A stretch of 64,000 nucleotides of DNA from the NCBI GenBank assembly GCA_963730325.1, contig CAVSRC010000007.1, forward strand, positions 310,001 to 374,000. The letters are read 5' to 3'. The position numbers were made by a program, and so were the translations under genes. Below are positions 1-8,318 of this stretch, in pieces; the first letter of the stretch is position 1, and each line of letters begins with the position of its first letter. This stretch comes from CAVSRC01 sp963730325. Lineage in GTDB: Bacteria; Pseudomonadota; Alphaproteobacteria; Rhizobiales; Kaistiaceae. A model generated the notes under the pieces. That model saw nothing but the letters and a program-made list of their open reading frames with translations. It made no database searches and was not told the origin of the DNA.

Positions 1-1
1 C

Positions 2-646
2 TCCTTCGTCTTCACCGACGCACCGATCGCGGCCCCCGTGCTGCAGAGCCTGCTGGCCAAGGGCGTCACCGACTCGTTCAATGCGATCACCGTCGACAGC
101 GACACCTCGACCTCCGACACGCTGCTGCTGTTCGCCACCGGCGCGGCGAAGGACGCACCGCGCATCGAGAGCCCTGCCGACCGGCGGCTCAAGCCGTTCC
201 GCGCGGCGCTCAACGACGTGCTCACCGACCTTGCGCACCAGGTGGTGCGCGACGGCGAGGGGGCGCGGAAGTTCGTCGAGATTCGCGTCAAGGGCGCCGT
301 CTCGAAGAGGTCGGCGCGTCGCGTCGGCATGGCGATCGCCAATTCGCCGCTGGTCAAGACGGCGATCGCCGGCGAGGACGCCAATTGGGGCCGCATCGTC
401 ATGGCGGTGGGCAAGGCCGGGGAGCCGGCCGAGCGCGACCGGCTGGCGATCTGGTTCGGCGACGTGCGCGTGGCGGTGAAGGGCGAGCGCGATGCGGCCT
501 ATTCGGAGGAGGCCGCCGCGGCCGAGGTGAAGAAGCAGGATATCGTCATCACCGTCGATCTCGGCTTGGGCAAAGGCAGCGACACGGTGTGGACCTGCGA
601 CCTCACCAAGGAATACGTCGCCATCAACGGCGACTACCGGACGTGA
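2..646 (+). CDS. argJ: Bifunctional ArgJ, C-terminal (beta) part, cut by window start
   Basis: Glutamate N-acetyltransferase/amino-acid acetyltransferase of arginine biosynthesis, moving the acetyl group from N-acetylornithine to glutamate in the cytoplasm. The reading frame is open from base 2 and has no start here. The first residues (SFVFTDAPI) correspond to the segment just after the family's self-cleavage site, so the window begins a few residues into the beta chain and the nucleophilic threonine lies just outside. Visible family landmarks are the T-S-T-S-D-T stretch, the E-D-A-N-W-G-R motif near residue 125 and a conserved C-terminal end. mutT follows 52 bp downstream on the same strand, the usual rhizobial order. 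Identity is firm; the alpha chain cannot be assessed. Confidence 0.95.
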   Translation, partial: SFVFTDAPIAAPVLQSLLAKGVTDSFNAITVDSDTSTSDTLLLFATGAAKDAPRIESPADRRLKPFRAALNDVLTDLAHQVVRDGEGARKFVEIRVKGAVSKRSARRVGMAIANSPLVKTAIAGEDANWGRIVMAVGKAGEPAERDRLAIWFGDVRVAVKGERDAAYSEEAAAAEVKKQDIVITVDLGLGKGSDTVWTCDLTKEYVAINGDYRT

Positions 647-698
647 AGCGCGATGCGGCTCTGCCGCACGCGGTCGGGGATGAAGGAGAGTAGCGATC

Positions 699-1118
699 AT
701 GTGCGACCGCTGCGAGACCAATCCGGTGATCCTGGTTTCGGCCTGCGCGCTGATCGATCGCGACGGGCGGGTGCTCATCACCCAGCGGCCCGAGGGCAAG
801 GCGCTGGAAGGCTATTGGGAATTCCCCGGCGGCAAGATCGAGCATGGCGAGACACCGGAGCAATCGCTGATCCGCGAGCTCGACGAGGAACTCGGCATCG
901 ACATCAAGGCCGCCTGCCTGGCGCCGCTTTCCTTCGCCAGCCACGCCTATGAGCACTTCCACCTGCTGATGCCGCTCTATGTCTGCCGCAAATGGCAGGG
1001 CACGCCACAGGGGCGCGAGGGGCAGCAGATCAAGTGGGTGCGGGCGAAGGATCTGCGTGACTACAAGATGCCGCCGGCCGACCTGCCGCTGATCCCGGTG
1101 TTAATCGATCTTTTATAG
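699..1118 (+). CDS. mutT: MutT-type Nudix hydrolase (8-oxo-dGTP diphosphatase)
   Basis: A 139-residue Nudix protein expected to hydrolyse oxidised nucleoside triphosphates such as 8-oxo-dGTP and so keep them out of DNA. The Nudix box runs from about residue 46 to 68: GGKIEHGETPE, then the R-E-L-x-E-E-L-G-I core with its metal-binding glutamates. The length is close to short MutT enzymes, with no extra domain. The ATG at 699 is preceded by GGAGAG. It follows argJ closely and may share its transcript. Substrate choice (8-oxo-dGTP versus other nucleotides) is inferred from family and gene order. Confidence 0.9.
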   Translation: MCDRCETNPVILVSACALIDRDGRVLITQRPEGKALEGYWEFPGGKIEHGETPEQSLIRELDEELGIDIKAACLAPLSFASHAYEHFHLLMPLYVCRKWQGTPQGREGQQIKWVRAKDLRDYKMPPADLPLIPVLIDLL

Positions 1119-1174
1119 TTTTGTTTGACCATTCCTTAACCGTGCCGCCGGGGGGCGAGGCGTAAGGAATTGTC

Positions 1175-1453
1175 ATGTCGACCAGATATCCCGATGACGC
1201 CATCCTGCCGCCGACAGGCGAGGCCGACACGCGTCCGGCCAGGCTGAAGCCGGCCGCCTTCGTGCCGATCGCGATTGCGCTCATCGGTGTCGCCGCGATC
1301 CTGCTGGGTGTGTTGCCGGCGCGCGATCCGGCAACGGCGATCGGCGCGGCCGACCGGATCGATCCGGTGATGACCGGCTCGGTTCAGCCGGCATCGTTCG
1401 CCGACATGTCGCCGGCAAAACAGCGCCGCGCGCTGGAGCTGCTCGACCGCTAG
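1175..1453 (+). CDS. Small single-pass membrane protein, unknown function
   Basis: A 92-residue protein I do not recognise. It has a polar N-terminus rich in Pro and Asp, one hydrophobic stretch at about residues 27-47 (AAFVPIAIALIGVAAILLGV) that should span the membrane, and a short outer tail ending in a charged helix. The ATG at 1175 has an AAGGAA-like site just upstream. It sits between mutT and a convergent methyltransferase gene with only a short gap on each side. No catalytic motif is visible. It resembles the short hypothetical membrane proteins common in Hyphomicrobiales, but I cannot assign a role. Confidence 0.65.
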   Translation: MSTRYPDDAILPPTGEADTRPARLKPAAFVPIAIALIGVAAILLGVLPARDPATAIGAADRIDPVMTGSVQPASFADMSPAKQRRALELLDR

Positions 1454-1482
1454 GACTTCGTCGCCCAGCAGGGGAGGCAATA

Positions 1483-2364
1483 CTACCGCCCGGTCTTCTC
1501 CCCGGCCGGCTTCTCGACGGTGCCCAGCGCATCGGCGAGGCGCATGCGAGCGCTGCCTGGCCGCAGAGGCTGCTGCTGGCTCTCATGCGGCGCCCAGCCC
1601 GAAAGCGAGATGGTTTCGAAGGTGGCGCGCACGCGCCCGTCGGCATCGGCGAAGCGTTCGCCATAGATTTCGACGGCGCGCATGAGCACAGTGCGGCGGA
1701 GCGGCCGCCGCTCGCGCTCGACAAGTCCGTTGGTCAGGCCCATGGCACGCAGGTCGCGCATCAGGTGGAGGGCCGAGGCGTAGCGCACGGTGCGGCGGTC
1801 CTGATCGGCCACCGGCAGGGCGAATCCGGCGCGCTGCATGAGGGCGCCGGCGGTCCTGACATCGGTGAAGGGCGCGATGCGCGGCGAGGCGCCGCCGGTC
1901 ACCTCCGCCTCGGCCGTGGCGAAGGCTTCACGCAGCTCGGCAAGCGTGTCGCCACCGAGGAAGGCGGTGAGGAACAGGCCATCCGGCTTCAGCGCCCGAC
2001 GCATCTGGGCGAGCGCCCCGGGCAGGTCGTTGGCGGCGTGCAGCGTGAGGACGGAAACCGCAAGGTCGAGGCTTTGCGGCGCGAAGGGCAGGAGTTCGGC
2101 ATCGCCGACCACGTCCGGCCGGATCTCGGCAATGCGGTCCAGCCTGAGGATGCGCTCGACCTGGCCGGTGGCGGCGAGTACCGGCACGGGGCTGCCGATC
2201 TCCAGGCCACACGCGAAGTGGCGCTTCACCGCCGCCAGCCGCTCCACCATGTCCTCGGCGACCGCGCGGTGGAGGAAGTCGGCGCCGGCAACGGCCATGG
2301 CGAGCGCGCGCCGGCGGCGGGCGTCGTTGAGCACGGGATCGAAGATCAAGGGCGGTCCGCTCAT
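1483..2364 (-). CDS. SAM-dependent methyltransferase, BioC/NDUFAF5-like
   Basis: A 293-residue Rossmann-fold methyltransferase. The SAM region is around LEIGSPV in place of the usual glycine loop, followed by an acidic strand-2 end and the LAVSVLTLHAANDLPGAL segment typical of BioC-like and NDUFAF5-like proteins; LKPDGLFL is the usual post-IV motif. The mitochondrial relative NDUFAF5 acts in complex I assembly, so a similar role here is possible but not shown. The open frame extends 67 codons upstream into low-complexity Pro/Arg sequence; I chose the ATG at 2364 (MSGPPLIFDP), where homology-like sequence begins. It is divergent from comF. The weakened glycine loop may mean it is not a classical methyltransferase. 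Confidence 0.75.
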   Translation of the reverse strand: MSGPPLIFDPVLNDARRRRALAMAVAGADFLHRAVAEDMVERLAAVKRHFACGLEIGSPVPVLAATGQVERILRLDRIAEIRPDVVGDAELLPFAPQSLDLAVSVLTLHAANDLPGALAQMRRALKPDGLFLTAFLGGDTLAELREAFATAEAEVTGGASPRIAPFTDVRTAGALMQRAGFALPVADQDRRTVRYASALHLMRDLRAMGLTNGLVERERRPLRRTVLMRAVEIYGERFADADGRVRATFETISLSGWAPHESQQQPLRPGSARMRLADALGTVEKPAGEKTGR

Positions 2365-2447
2365 GGAGCCGGTTATGGGGTGGCCCGTGCCTGCCGTCAA
2401 AGCCCGGCAATGGCGCCGGCTCGCGGTGGGCGATACACTTGCCGGCG

Positions 2448-3248
2448 ATGGACCACATGGGCGACGGCATTCTCGACCAGGCGGGCAAGGTGCCGGCCGC
2501 GGCGCGGATCGCTTCCGCGGCGGCGGCGGTCGGCCGCCGGCTGGTCGACCTCGCTCTGCCGCCACAGTGCCTCGCCTGCCACGCGCCGGTTGCCGAGATG
2601 GGGTCGCTGTGCCCGTCCTGCTGGTCGCGGCTGAAGCTCATCGAGCGGCCCTATTGCGAGCGGCTGGGGGTTCCCTTCGCCTACGATCTCGGGCCCGGCG
2701 CCTTGTCAGCGGAGGCGATCGCCGATCCGCCGCCCTTCGACCGCTGTCGCGCGGCGGCGGTCTATGACGATGTCGGCCGCCGCCTGGTCCACGGCCTCAA
2801 ATATCGCGACCGGCTGGAGCTTGCCCGCTGGATGGCCGGCTGGATGGCGCGGGCGGGCGGCGAGCTGATCGCCGGGGTCGACGTCATCGTGCCGGTGCCG
2901 CTGCATCGCCGGCGCCTGTGGTGGCGGCGCTACAACCAGTCGGCGCTGCTCACCCGCGTTCTGGCGGAAAAGACCGGCAAGCCATTCGCCGCGGATGCGC
3001 TTGTGCGGATTCGCGCGACGGCGCAGCAGGTCGGCCTTTCGGCGGAGGAACGCGACCGCAACGTGCGCGGCGCCTTCCGGGTGGCGGCCGAGGGCAAGCG
3101 GGCGGTCGCCGGCCGGCGCGTGCTTCTGGTGGACGACGTTTACACCACCGGCGCGACGGTGCGGGCCGGCACGCGAGCGCTCCTGCGCGCGGGGGCCACT
3201 GCCGTCGACGTGCTCGTCTTCGCGCGGGTTGTCAAAGGGGCCATTTGA
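2448..3248 (+). CDS. comF: ComF family phosphoribosyltransferase-like protein
   Basis: ComF-type protein related to DNA uptake/processing proteins of competent bacteria; in alphaproteobacteria its role is not settled. An N-terminal zinc ribbon is visible (C-L-A-C then C-P-S-C), and the C-terminal type I PRTase domain carries the PRPP-binding motif VLLVDDVYTTGAT. A basic loop (PLHRRRLWWRRYNQ) is also typical of the family. The frame could begin at a TTG at 2439; I prefer the ATG at 2448. It heads a compact run with grxC, a nitrilase-family gene and a DUF1178 gene, the last three overlapping or nearly so, so co-transcription is likely. Confidence 0.9.
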   Translation: MDHMGDGILDQAGKVPAAARIASAAAAVGRRLVDLALPPQCLACHAPVAEMGSLCPSCWSRLKLIERPYCERLGVPFAYDLGPGALSAEAIADPPPFDRCRAAAVYDDVGRRLVHGLKYRDRLELARWMAGWMARAGGELIAGVDVIVPVPLHRRRLWWRRYNQSALLTRVLAEKTGKPFAADALVRIRATAQQVGLSAEERDRNVRGAFRVAAEGKRAVAGRRVLLVDDVYTTGATVRAGTRALLRAGATAVDVLVFARVVKGAI

Positions 3249-3264
3249 TCGACATATAACGATT

Positions 3265-3573
3265 ATGGAAACCGACACCGCTTCGCCGGCCGCCTCGCCG
3301 GTCGTCATCTACACCCGCCAGTTCTGCGGCTTCTGCACGGCGGCCAAACGGCTGCTCGACGGAAAGGGCGTGACCTATGTCGAGCATGACGCAACGATCG
3401 ATCCGCAGGCGCGCGTGGAAATGATCCAGCGCGCCAACGGCCGCCACACCTTTCCGCAGGTCTTCATCGGCGATACCCATGTCGGCGGCTTTGTCGAGCT
3501 GTCGCAGTGGGAGCACAGCGGGGCGCTGGACAAGGCGCTCGGGGCCCTGAGGGGAGATCCGGAGCCAGCATGA
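3265..3573 (+). CDS. grxC: Glutaredoxin 3-type (GrxC)
   Basis: A 102-residue glutaredoxin that reduces disulfides and protein-glutathione mixed disulfides using glutathione. The active site is C-G-F-C (in RQFCGFC), a dithiol variant seen in rhizobial GrxC rather than the common C-P-Y-C. The T-F-P-Q-V-F-I and H-V-G-G-F segments are the glutathione-binding loops. The start at 3265 gives an N-terminus a few residues longer than typical. Its stop overlaps the next gene's ATG by 4 bp (ATGA), which points to translational coupling. Confidence 0.93.
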   Translation: METDTASPAASPVVIYTRQFCGFCTAAKRLLDGKGVTYVEHDATIDPQARVEMIQRANGRHTFPQVFIGDTHVGGFVELSQWEHSGALDKALGALRGDPEPA

Positions 3574-4427
3574 CGCGCTTCGTGGCAGCGGCCGTGCAGA
3601 TGCGGAGCGGCATTGCCGTGGACGCCAATGTCGCGGCGGCCGAGGCCCTGATCCGCGAGGCCGCGGGGCAGGGCGCGCATTATGTGCTGACGCCGGAGAT
3701 GACCAACATCCTCGACCGCGAGCGGGCGCGCCTGCTGGCCTCGGTCGCGCCGGAGGAGAGCGACCCGGCGCTTGCCCGCTTCCGGGCGCTGGCCAAGGAA
3801 CTCGGCATCCACCTGCATATCGGCTCGATGGCCATCAGGCTCGGTGAGAGCGGGGAGGACCGCGTCGCCAACCGCGCCTTCCTGATCGCCCCCAGCGGAG
3901 ACATCCGTGCCCGCTACGACAAGATCCACGCCTTCGACGCCGACCTTGCCGGCGGCGAGAGCTATCGCGAATCGCGCCTCTATCGGCCTGGCAATGAGGC
4001 GGTGGTGGCCGACCTGCCATGGGCACGGCTCGGCCTGTCGATCTGCTACGACGTGCGCTTTCCCCATCTCTATCGCGCACTCGCCAAGGCGGGCGCCGAC
4101 GTGCTGGCGGTGCCCTCCGCCTTCACCCGCACCACCGGCGAAGCCCATTGGCACGTGCTCGTCCGCGCCCGGGCGATCGAGACCGGCTCCTGGGTGATCG
4201 CTGCGGCGCAAGGTGGCGCTCACGAGGACGGGCGGGAGACCTATGGCCATTCGATGATCGTCGATCCGTGGGGGCGGATCGTCGCCGAGGCGGAGCGTGC
4301 GCCAGGCGTCATCCTGGCGGAGATCGACACGGAGGCGAGCCGCAAGGCGCGAAGCGCGATTCCGGCACTCGCCAACGCGCGCGACTTCGCGCCGCCGGTC
4401 GCCGATCTGGAGCCGGCCTCGTCATGA
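3570..4427 (+). CDS. Carbon-nitrogen hydrolase (Nit1/omega-amidase-like)
   Basis: A 285-residue nitrilase-superfamily amidase. The catalytic triad is visible: Glu in TPEMTN, Lys in YDKIHAFD, and Cys in LSICYDVRFP. The sequence around these sites is closest to the Nit1/Nit2 branch, whose members hydrolyse deaminated glutathione or omega-amides and so repair metabolic side products. Its position directly behind a glutaredoxin fits a glutathione-related role, but that is inference. The start overlaps grxC by 4 bp and its stop overlaps the DUF1178 gene by 4 bp, forming a tightly coupled operon. Confidence 0.9.
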   Translation: MTRFVAAAVQMRSGIAVDANVAAAEALIREAAGQGAHYVLTPEMTNILDRERARLLASVAPEESDPALARFRALAKELGIHLHIGSMAIRLGESGEDRVANRAFLIAPSGDIRARYDKIHAFDADLAGGESYRESRLYRPGNEAVVADLPWARLGLSICYDVRFPHLYRALAKAGADVLAVPSAFTRTTGEAHWHVLVRARAIETGSWVIAAAQGGAHEDGRETYGHSMIVDPWGRIVAEAERAPGVILAEIDTEASRKARSAIPALANARDFAPPVADLEPASS

Positions 4428-4867
4428 TCCGCTACACGCTCCGCTGCGCACAGGCCCATGAATTCGAGGCGTGGTTCCGCTCGATTGCCGACTACGAGCG
4501 CGCCGTTAAGGCCGGCGAAGCGGTCTGCCCGGTCTGCGGCGACACTCATGTGGAAAAGGCACTGATGGCTCCGGCGGTCGCCGGCACCCACAAGGGCGGG
4601 TCCGGCAAGGATGAGCGGGTCAAGCTCGCCGCACCCGATCCGCGCCGACAGGCGATGCACGAGGCGATCAAGTCGCTGCGCAAGCAGGTGACCGAGAATG
4701 CCGACTATGTCGGCGACCGCTTCGCCGAAGAGGCGCGCAAGATCCACTACAACGAGGTCGAGGCACGCGGCATCTATGGCGAGGCGACCGGCGACGAGGC
4801 GCAGGCGCTGGCCGATGAGGGGATCGACTTCCTGCCGCTGCCGTCGCTGCCGGAAGACCGGAACTGA
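4424..4867 (+). CDS. DUF1178 family protein
   Basis: A 147-residue conserved alphaproteobacterial protein of unknown function (DUF1178). The N-terminus has the pattern of a small zinc-ribbon: IRYTLRC, an aromatic F-E-x-W-F segment, then C-P-V-C-G. The C-terminal half is charged and helical with the conserved NADYVGDRFAEEARKIHYN region. It overlaps the nitrilase gene by 4 bp, the usual arrangement in Rhizobiales, suggesting both products serve one process. No enzymatic residues can be named. Confidence 0.88.
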   Translation: MIRYTLRCAQAHEFEAWFRSIADYERAVKAGEAVCPVCGDTHVEKALMAPAVAGTHKGGSGKDERVKLAAPDPRRQAMHEAIKSLRKQVTENADYVGDRFAEEARKIHYNEVEARGIYGEATGDEAQALADEGIDFLPLPSLPEDRN

Positions 4868-4910
4868 TCCTTCGAGGCCCGCCTGCGGCGGACTCCTCAG
4901 GATGAGGTGG
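4868..4910. repeat. Dispersed palindromic repeat, copy 1
   Basis: Begins right after the DUF1178 stop. It carries TCCTTCGAGG, then a G/C hairpin (CCGCCTGCGGCGG-like), then CTCAGGATGAGG. The same blocks recur at 17150-17189 and, inverted, at 20017-20060. It is probably a small interspersed palindromic element of intergenic regions and may also act as the transcription terminator of the operon. Confidence 0.7.
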
Positions 4911-4976
4911 TGGGGTGAGCGGCCCGTTGGGCAGAGCCTTGCCCCAAACGCTTGTGGTGCCCGGCGCCGACCGGGC

Positions 4977-5050
4977 ACCCAGTAGACGCAAATGCCTGAG
5001 ATTGAGCCGCCCACGATGGCGACTACTGGGTCCCCGCCTTCGCGGGGACC
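4977..5050. repeat. Inverted-repeat element between convergent genes
   Basis: Two exact 9-bp arms, ACCCAGTAG at 4977-4985 and CTACTGGGT at 5023-5031, enclose 37 bp. The right arm runs into a second perfect hairpin with stem GTCCCCGC/GCGGGGAC at 5030-5049. It lies between the converging DUF1178 and carbonic anhydrase genes. It resembles the hairpin-rich intergenic repeats of rhizobial genomes. No open frame is present. Confidence 0.6.
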
Positions 5051-5077
5051 ACAATCTGCGGGAATGGACGGGCGGCT

Positions 5078-5692
5078 CTAACCCAGCCGCTCCAGGTCCT
5101 CCGGCTTTCTCACGGTGACGTCGAGGTCGCGCACCAGCCCGTCGGCCAGCGCATAGACCCAGCCGTGGACGCTCAACGCCTGGCCGCGCCCCCAGGCCTC
5201 CTGAACGAAAACGTCCGAGGCGACGTTCTTCACCTGGCGGACCACGTTGAGTTCGCACAGCCGGTCGAGGCGGGCGTGCGGCTCGGCAATGGCGTCGAGC
5301 TCGTGTTTATGGTCGTGGGCCACCTCGCGGATCGGATGCAGCCAGTGGTCGACCATTCCGCGGCGCTTGCCGTCGACGGCCGCGGCAACGCCGCCACAGC
5401 CGTAGTGGCCGACCACCAGGATGTGCTTCACCTTGAGCACGTCGACGGCGAATTGCAGGACCGAGAGGTAGTTGGCGTCCTGGGGCGGGGCGAGATTGGC
5501 GACGTTGCGGTGGACGAACAGCTCGCCGGGATCGAGGCCGACGATCTCGTTGGCGGGCACGCGGCTGTCGGAGCAGCCGATCCACAGATATTCCGGCGCC
5601 TGCTGGCGCTCCAGCCGGCGGAAGAATTCGGCATCGCCGGCGACCTTGCCGGCTGCCCAGGCGCGGTTGTTGGCTTTGAGATTGTCGAGCAT
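5078..5692 (-). CDS. Beta-class carbonic anhydrase
   Basis: A 204-residue zinc enzyme interconverting CO2 and bicarbonate in the cytoplasm. The zinc ligands are visible: Cys in IGCSDSRV (with the Asp/Arg dyad), His and Cys in GHYGCGG. HRNVAN and the C-terminal HGWVYAL segment are also family hallmarks. The frame extends 58 codons upstream through sequence lacking similarity; the ATG at 5692 (MLDNLKANN) fits the family's usual N-terminus. It converges with the DUF1178 operon and is divergent from the small gene at 5866. Confidence 0.93.
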   Translation of the reverse strand: MLDNLKANNRAWAAGKVAGDAEFFRRLERQQAPEYLWIGCSDSRVPANEIVGLDPGELFVHRNVANLAPPQDANYLSVLQFAVDVLKVKHILVVGHYGCGGVAAAVDGKRRGMVDHWLHPIREVAHDHKHELDAIAEPHARLDRLCELNVVRQVKNVASDVFVQEAWGRGQALSVHGWVYALADGLVRDLDVTVRKPEDLERLG

Positions 5693-5865
5693 CGGCGGTG
5701 TACTCGGCCCTTTCGTCTTGTCGGCCGCCCGTTCATGCCGGAGGGATTGACCCGGATCAAGGCTCTCAGTCCGCACGCGCCCATGGTCGCCATGACCCCG
5801 GCCTGCGGCGTTGGGCCGCGGGCGGGCGGTGCATGCGTCCGCAACCCGTGCCGGAGGAGGAGACA

Positions 5866-6114
5866 ATGGCCGACGTCAAGGTTCGCGTGTTCAAGGGCGA
5901 CCAGCCGGACCCGGCAACGACCGTCACCGTTCCAGGCGGCGTGCTCAAGATCGCGTCCAAGCTCATCCCCAACAAGGCGCTCGCCGCTCTCAAGGAGCAG
6001 GGCATCGAGCTGGAGGAGATCATCCGGCTCTCGGAGAATCCGGAGGCCCACGGCAAGCTCGTCGAGGTCGAGGACCATCAGAAGAACGAGCGGGTCGTGA
6101 TCTCCCTGGAATGA
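5866..6114 (+). CDS. Small conserved hypothetical protein
   Basis: An 82-residue protein I cannot name. It has an MADVKVRVFKG start, a central helix rich in Lys, Leu and Glu, and the C-terminal ERVVISLE strand. A beta-alpha-beta layout seems likely and no signal peptide or membrane segment is visible. The start is well supported by a strong GGAGGAGG at 5853-5860. It sits between divergent carbonic anhydrase and convergent ubiG, each with its own promoter region. Confidence 0.7.
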   Translation: MADVKVRVFKGDQPDPATTVTVPGGVLKIASKLIPNKALAALKEQGIELEEIIRLSENPEAHGKLVEVEDHQKNERVVISLE

Positions 6115-6142
6115 CCCGGAGCGCTTCAGACGAAAGCGCGCC

Positions 6143-6889
6143 TCAGTCCCGCGCGGCGGCGATCATGTAGTTGACGTCCATGTCCGCGGTCAGGCGGAAG
6201 CGGTCCATGAGCGGCACATACATGACGCCGGTCTCGCCGGCGGGCGATAGCCCGGCGCTGCCATAGGCGGCGCGCATCTCGTCCGGCGTCACCAGCTTGT
6301 CGTAGTCGTGGGTGCCGCGCGGCAGCCAGCGCAGCACGTATTCGGCGCCGATGATGGCGAGCAGCCACGCCTTGCGCGTGCGGTTGATGGTCGAGGCGAC
6401 GGTCAGCCCGCCCGGCTTCACCAGGCTTGCCACGGTGGCGATGAAGGCGGCGACATCGGTGACGTGCTCGACCACTTCCAGGGTCAGCACCACGTCGAAG
6501 CGTTCGCCGGCTTCCGCCAGCGCCTCCGCCGTGGTGGCGCGATAGTCGATGGCAAGTCCGGCCGCGGCAGCATGCAGCCTTGCCGCGGCGATGGTCTCGT
6601 CGGACGGGTCGATGCCGACGACCGCGGCCCCCATGCGCGCCAGCGGCTCGGTGACCAACCCGGCGCCGCAGCCGACATCGAGCACGGTGAGGCCGGAAAG
6701 GGCCGTCGGCGACTTCGAATCGCGGCCGAAACGGGCGCAAATCTCGCCCTTGATCCAGGAGAGGCGCAGCGGGTTCAGCCGGTGCAGCGGCCGCATGGGC
6801 CCGTCGGCATCCCACCAGCGTGTGGCAAGGGCAGAGAAGCGGGCGACCTCGGCCGGATCGACGGTGGGTGCGGCAGTTGCGTTCATCAT
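6143..6889 (-). CDS. ubiG: Ubiquinone biosynthesis O-methyltransferase UbiG
   Basis: A 248-residue class I methyltransferase performing both O-methylations in ubiquinone synthesis. The SAM motif is VLDVGCGAGLVTEPLARMGA, the strand-2 acidic loop is GIDPSDE, and LEVVEHV and LVKPGGL are the later motifs. The N-terminal ARFSALATRWWDADGPMRPLH and the central region INRTRKAWLLAIIGAEYVL are specific UbiG signatures, the latter matching the membrane-contact part. It is divergent from lysC, the common arrangement in Rhizobiales. The alternative start is one codon downstream. Confidence 0.95.
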   Translation of the reverse strand: MMNATAAPTVDPAEVARFSALATRWWDADGPMRPLHRLNPLRLSWIKGEICARFGRDSKSPTALSGLTVLDVGCGAGLVTEPLARMGAAVVGIDPSDETIAAARLHAAAAGLAIDYRATTAEALAEAGERFDVVLTLEVVEHVTDVAAFIATVASLVKPGGLTVASTINRTRKAWLLAIIGAEYVLRWLPRGTHDYDKLVTPDEMRAAYGSAGLSPAGETGVMYVPLMDRFRLTADMDVNYMIAAARD

Positions 6890-6989
6890 GTCAGTCTAGC
6901 CGAGCCGTTCTCCCGTTGCGACTGCCCCGCTAAGCGGCTATGAAAGCGCGCCTTTTCGGGGAGGCCGGCCAGGCCGGCAGCGGAGTGTT

Positions 6990-8243
6990 ATGGCCCGTCT
7001 CGTCATGAAGTTCGGCGGCACGTCGGTCGCCGATATCCCCCGGATCAGGAACGTCGCCCGGCATGTGAAGCGCGAGGCCGAAGCCGGCCATCAGGTGGCG
7101 GTGGTGGTCTCGGCCATGGCCGGCTTCACCAACCAGCTGGTGGCGTGGACGCGCGAGGCGGCGGCGATGCACGACGCCCGCGAATACGACACGGTGGTGG
7201 CGGCCGGCGAGCAGATCACCGTCGGGCTTCTGGCGATCGCGTTGCAGGAGATCGGCGTCAATGCGCGGTCCTGGCTGGGCTGGCAGATTCCGATCCACAC
7301 CGATACCGCCCACGGCGCGGCGCGCATCATCGATATCGAGGGCATGCTGCTCGGCGAACGGCTGGCGCAGGGGCAGGTGGCGGTGGTCGCCGGCTTTCAG
7401 GGCGTGGCGCCCGACAACCGGGTGGCGACCCTCGGCCGCGGCGGCTCCGACACCAGTGCGGTGGCGCTGGCCGCGGCGCTCAACGCCGACCGCTGCGACA
7501 TCTACACCGACGTCGACGGGGTCTATACGACCGACCCGCGCATCGTGCCCAAGGCGACCCGGCTGCCGCGAATCGCCTACGAGGAAATGCTGGAAATGGC
7601 CTCGCTCGGGGCCAAGGTGCTCCAGGTCCGCTCGGTGGAACTGGCCATGCTGCACGGCGTGCGCACCTTCGTGCGGTCGAGCTTCGACGATCCCGACTCG
7701 CCGGAACTGGTCAATGCCGTGGAGCCGCCGGGAACCCTTATCTGCGACGAGGACGAAATCGTGGAAAAGCAAGTCGTCAGCGGCATCGCCTACACCAAGG
7801 ACGATGCCCAAATTTCGCTCCGCCGGGTCGCCGACAAGCCCGGCGTCGCGGCGGCCGTCTTCGGGCCGCTGGCTGCGGCCAACATCAATGTCGACATGAT
7901 CGTCCAGAACGTCTCCGAGGACGGGACGCTGACCGACCTGACATTCACCGTGCCGATCGCCGATTTCGACCGGGCACGTGCGGTGCTGGAGGGCGCCCGC
8001 GGCGAGGTCGGATACCAGAATCTCCAGGGTTCGACCGACGTGGCGAAAATCTCGGTCATCGGCATCGGCATGCGCAGCCATGCCGGCGTTGCGGCCGAGT
8101 GCTTCCGGGCGCTGGCCGGCCGCGGCATCAACATCCGGGCGATCACGACATCCGAGATCAAGATATCGGTGTTGATCGATGCACCCTACACCGAGCTTGC
8201 GGTACGGACTTTGCATTCGCTATACGGGCTCGACAACCACTGA
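6990..8243 (+). CDS. lysC: Aspartate kinase
   Basis: A 417-residue enzyme that phosphorylates aspartate, the first step toward lysine, threonine, methionine and diaminopimelate. The kinase domain opens with VMKFGGTSVAD and contains GRGGSDTSAVALA and the TDVDGVYTTDPR loop. Two ACT domains follow from about residue 265, where lysine and/or threonine would bind for feedback control (KPGVAAAVFGPLAAANINVDMI and a second copy). Length is normal for a monofunctional kinase. The ATG at 6990 is close to a GGAG. ptsP begins 75 bp downstream, probably in the same transcript. Confidence 0.97.
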   Translation: MARLVMKFGGTSVADIPRIRNVARHVKREAEAGHQVAVVVSAMAGFTNQLVAWTREAAAMHDAREYDTVVAAGEQITVGLLAIALQEIGVNARSWLGWQIPIHTDTAHGAARIIDIEGMLLGERLAQGQVAVVAGFQGVAPDNRVATLGRGGSDTSAVALAAALNADRCDIYTDVDGVYTTDPRIVPKATRLPRIAYEEMLEMASLGAKVLQVRSVELAMLHGVRTFVRSSFDDPDSPELVNAVEPPGTLICDEDEIVEKQVVSGIAYTKDDAQISLRRVADKPGVAAAVFGPLAAANINVDMIVQNVSEDGTLTDLTFTVPIADFDRARAVLEGARGEVGYQNLQGSTDVAKISVIGIGMRSHAGVAAECFRALAGRGINIRAITTSEIKISVLIDAPYTELAVRTLHSLYGLDNH

Positions 8244-8318
8244 CCGGCGCTCGTGGGCGCGGCGTGTGATGACCCGCGAACCCCGCAAAGTGACCGAGAA
8301 TGCCCAAGGATAGCGGTG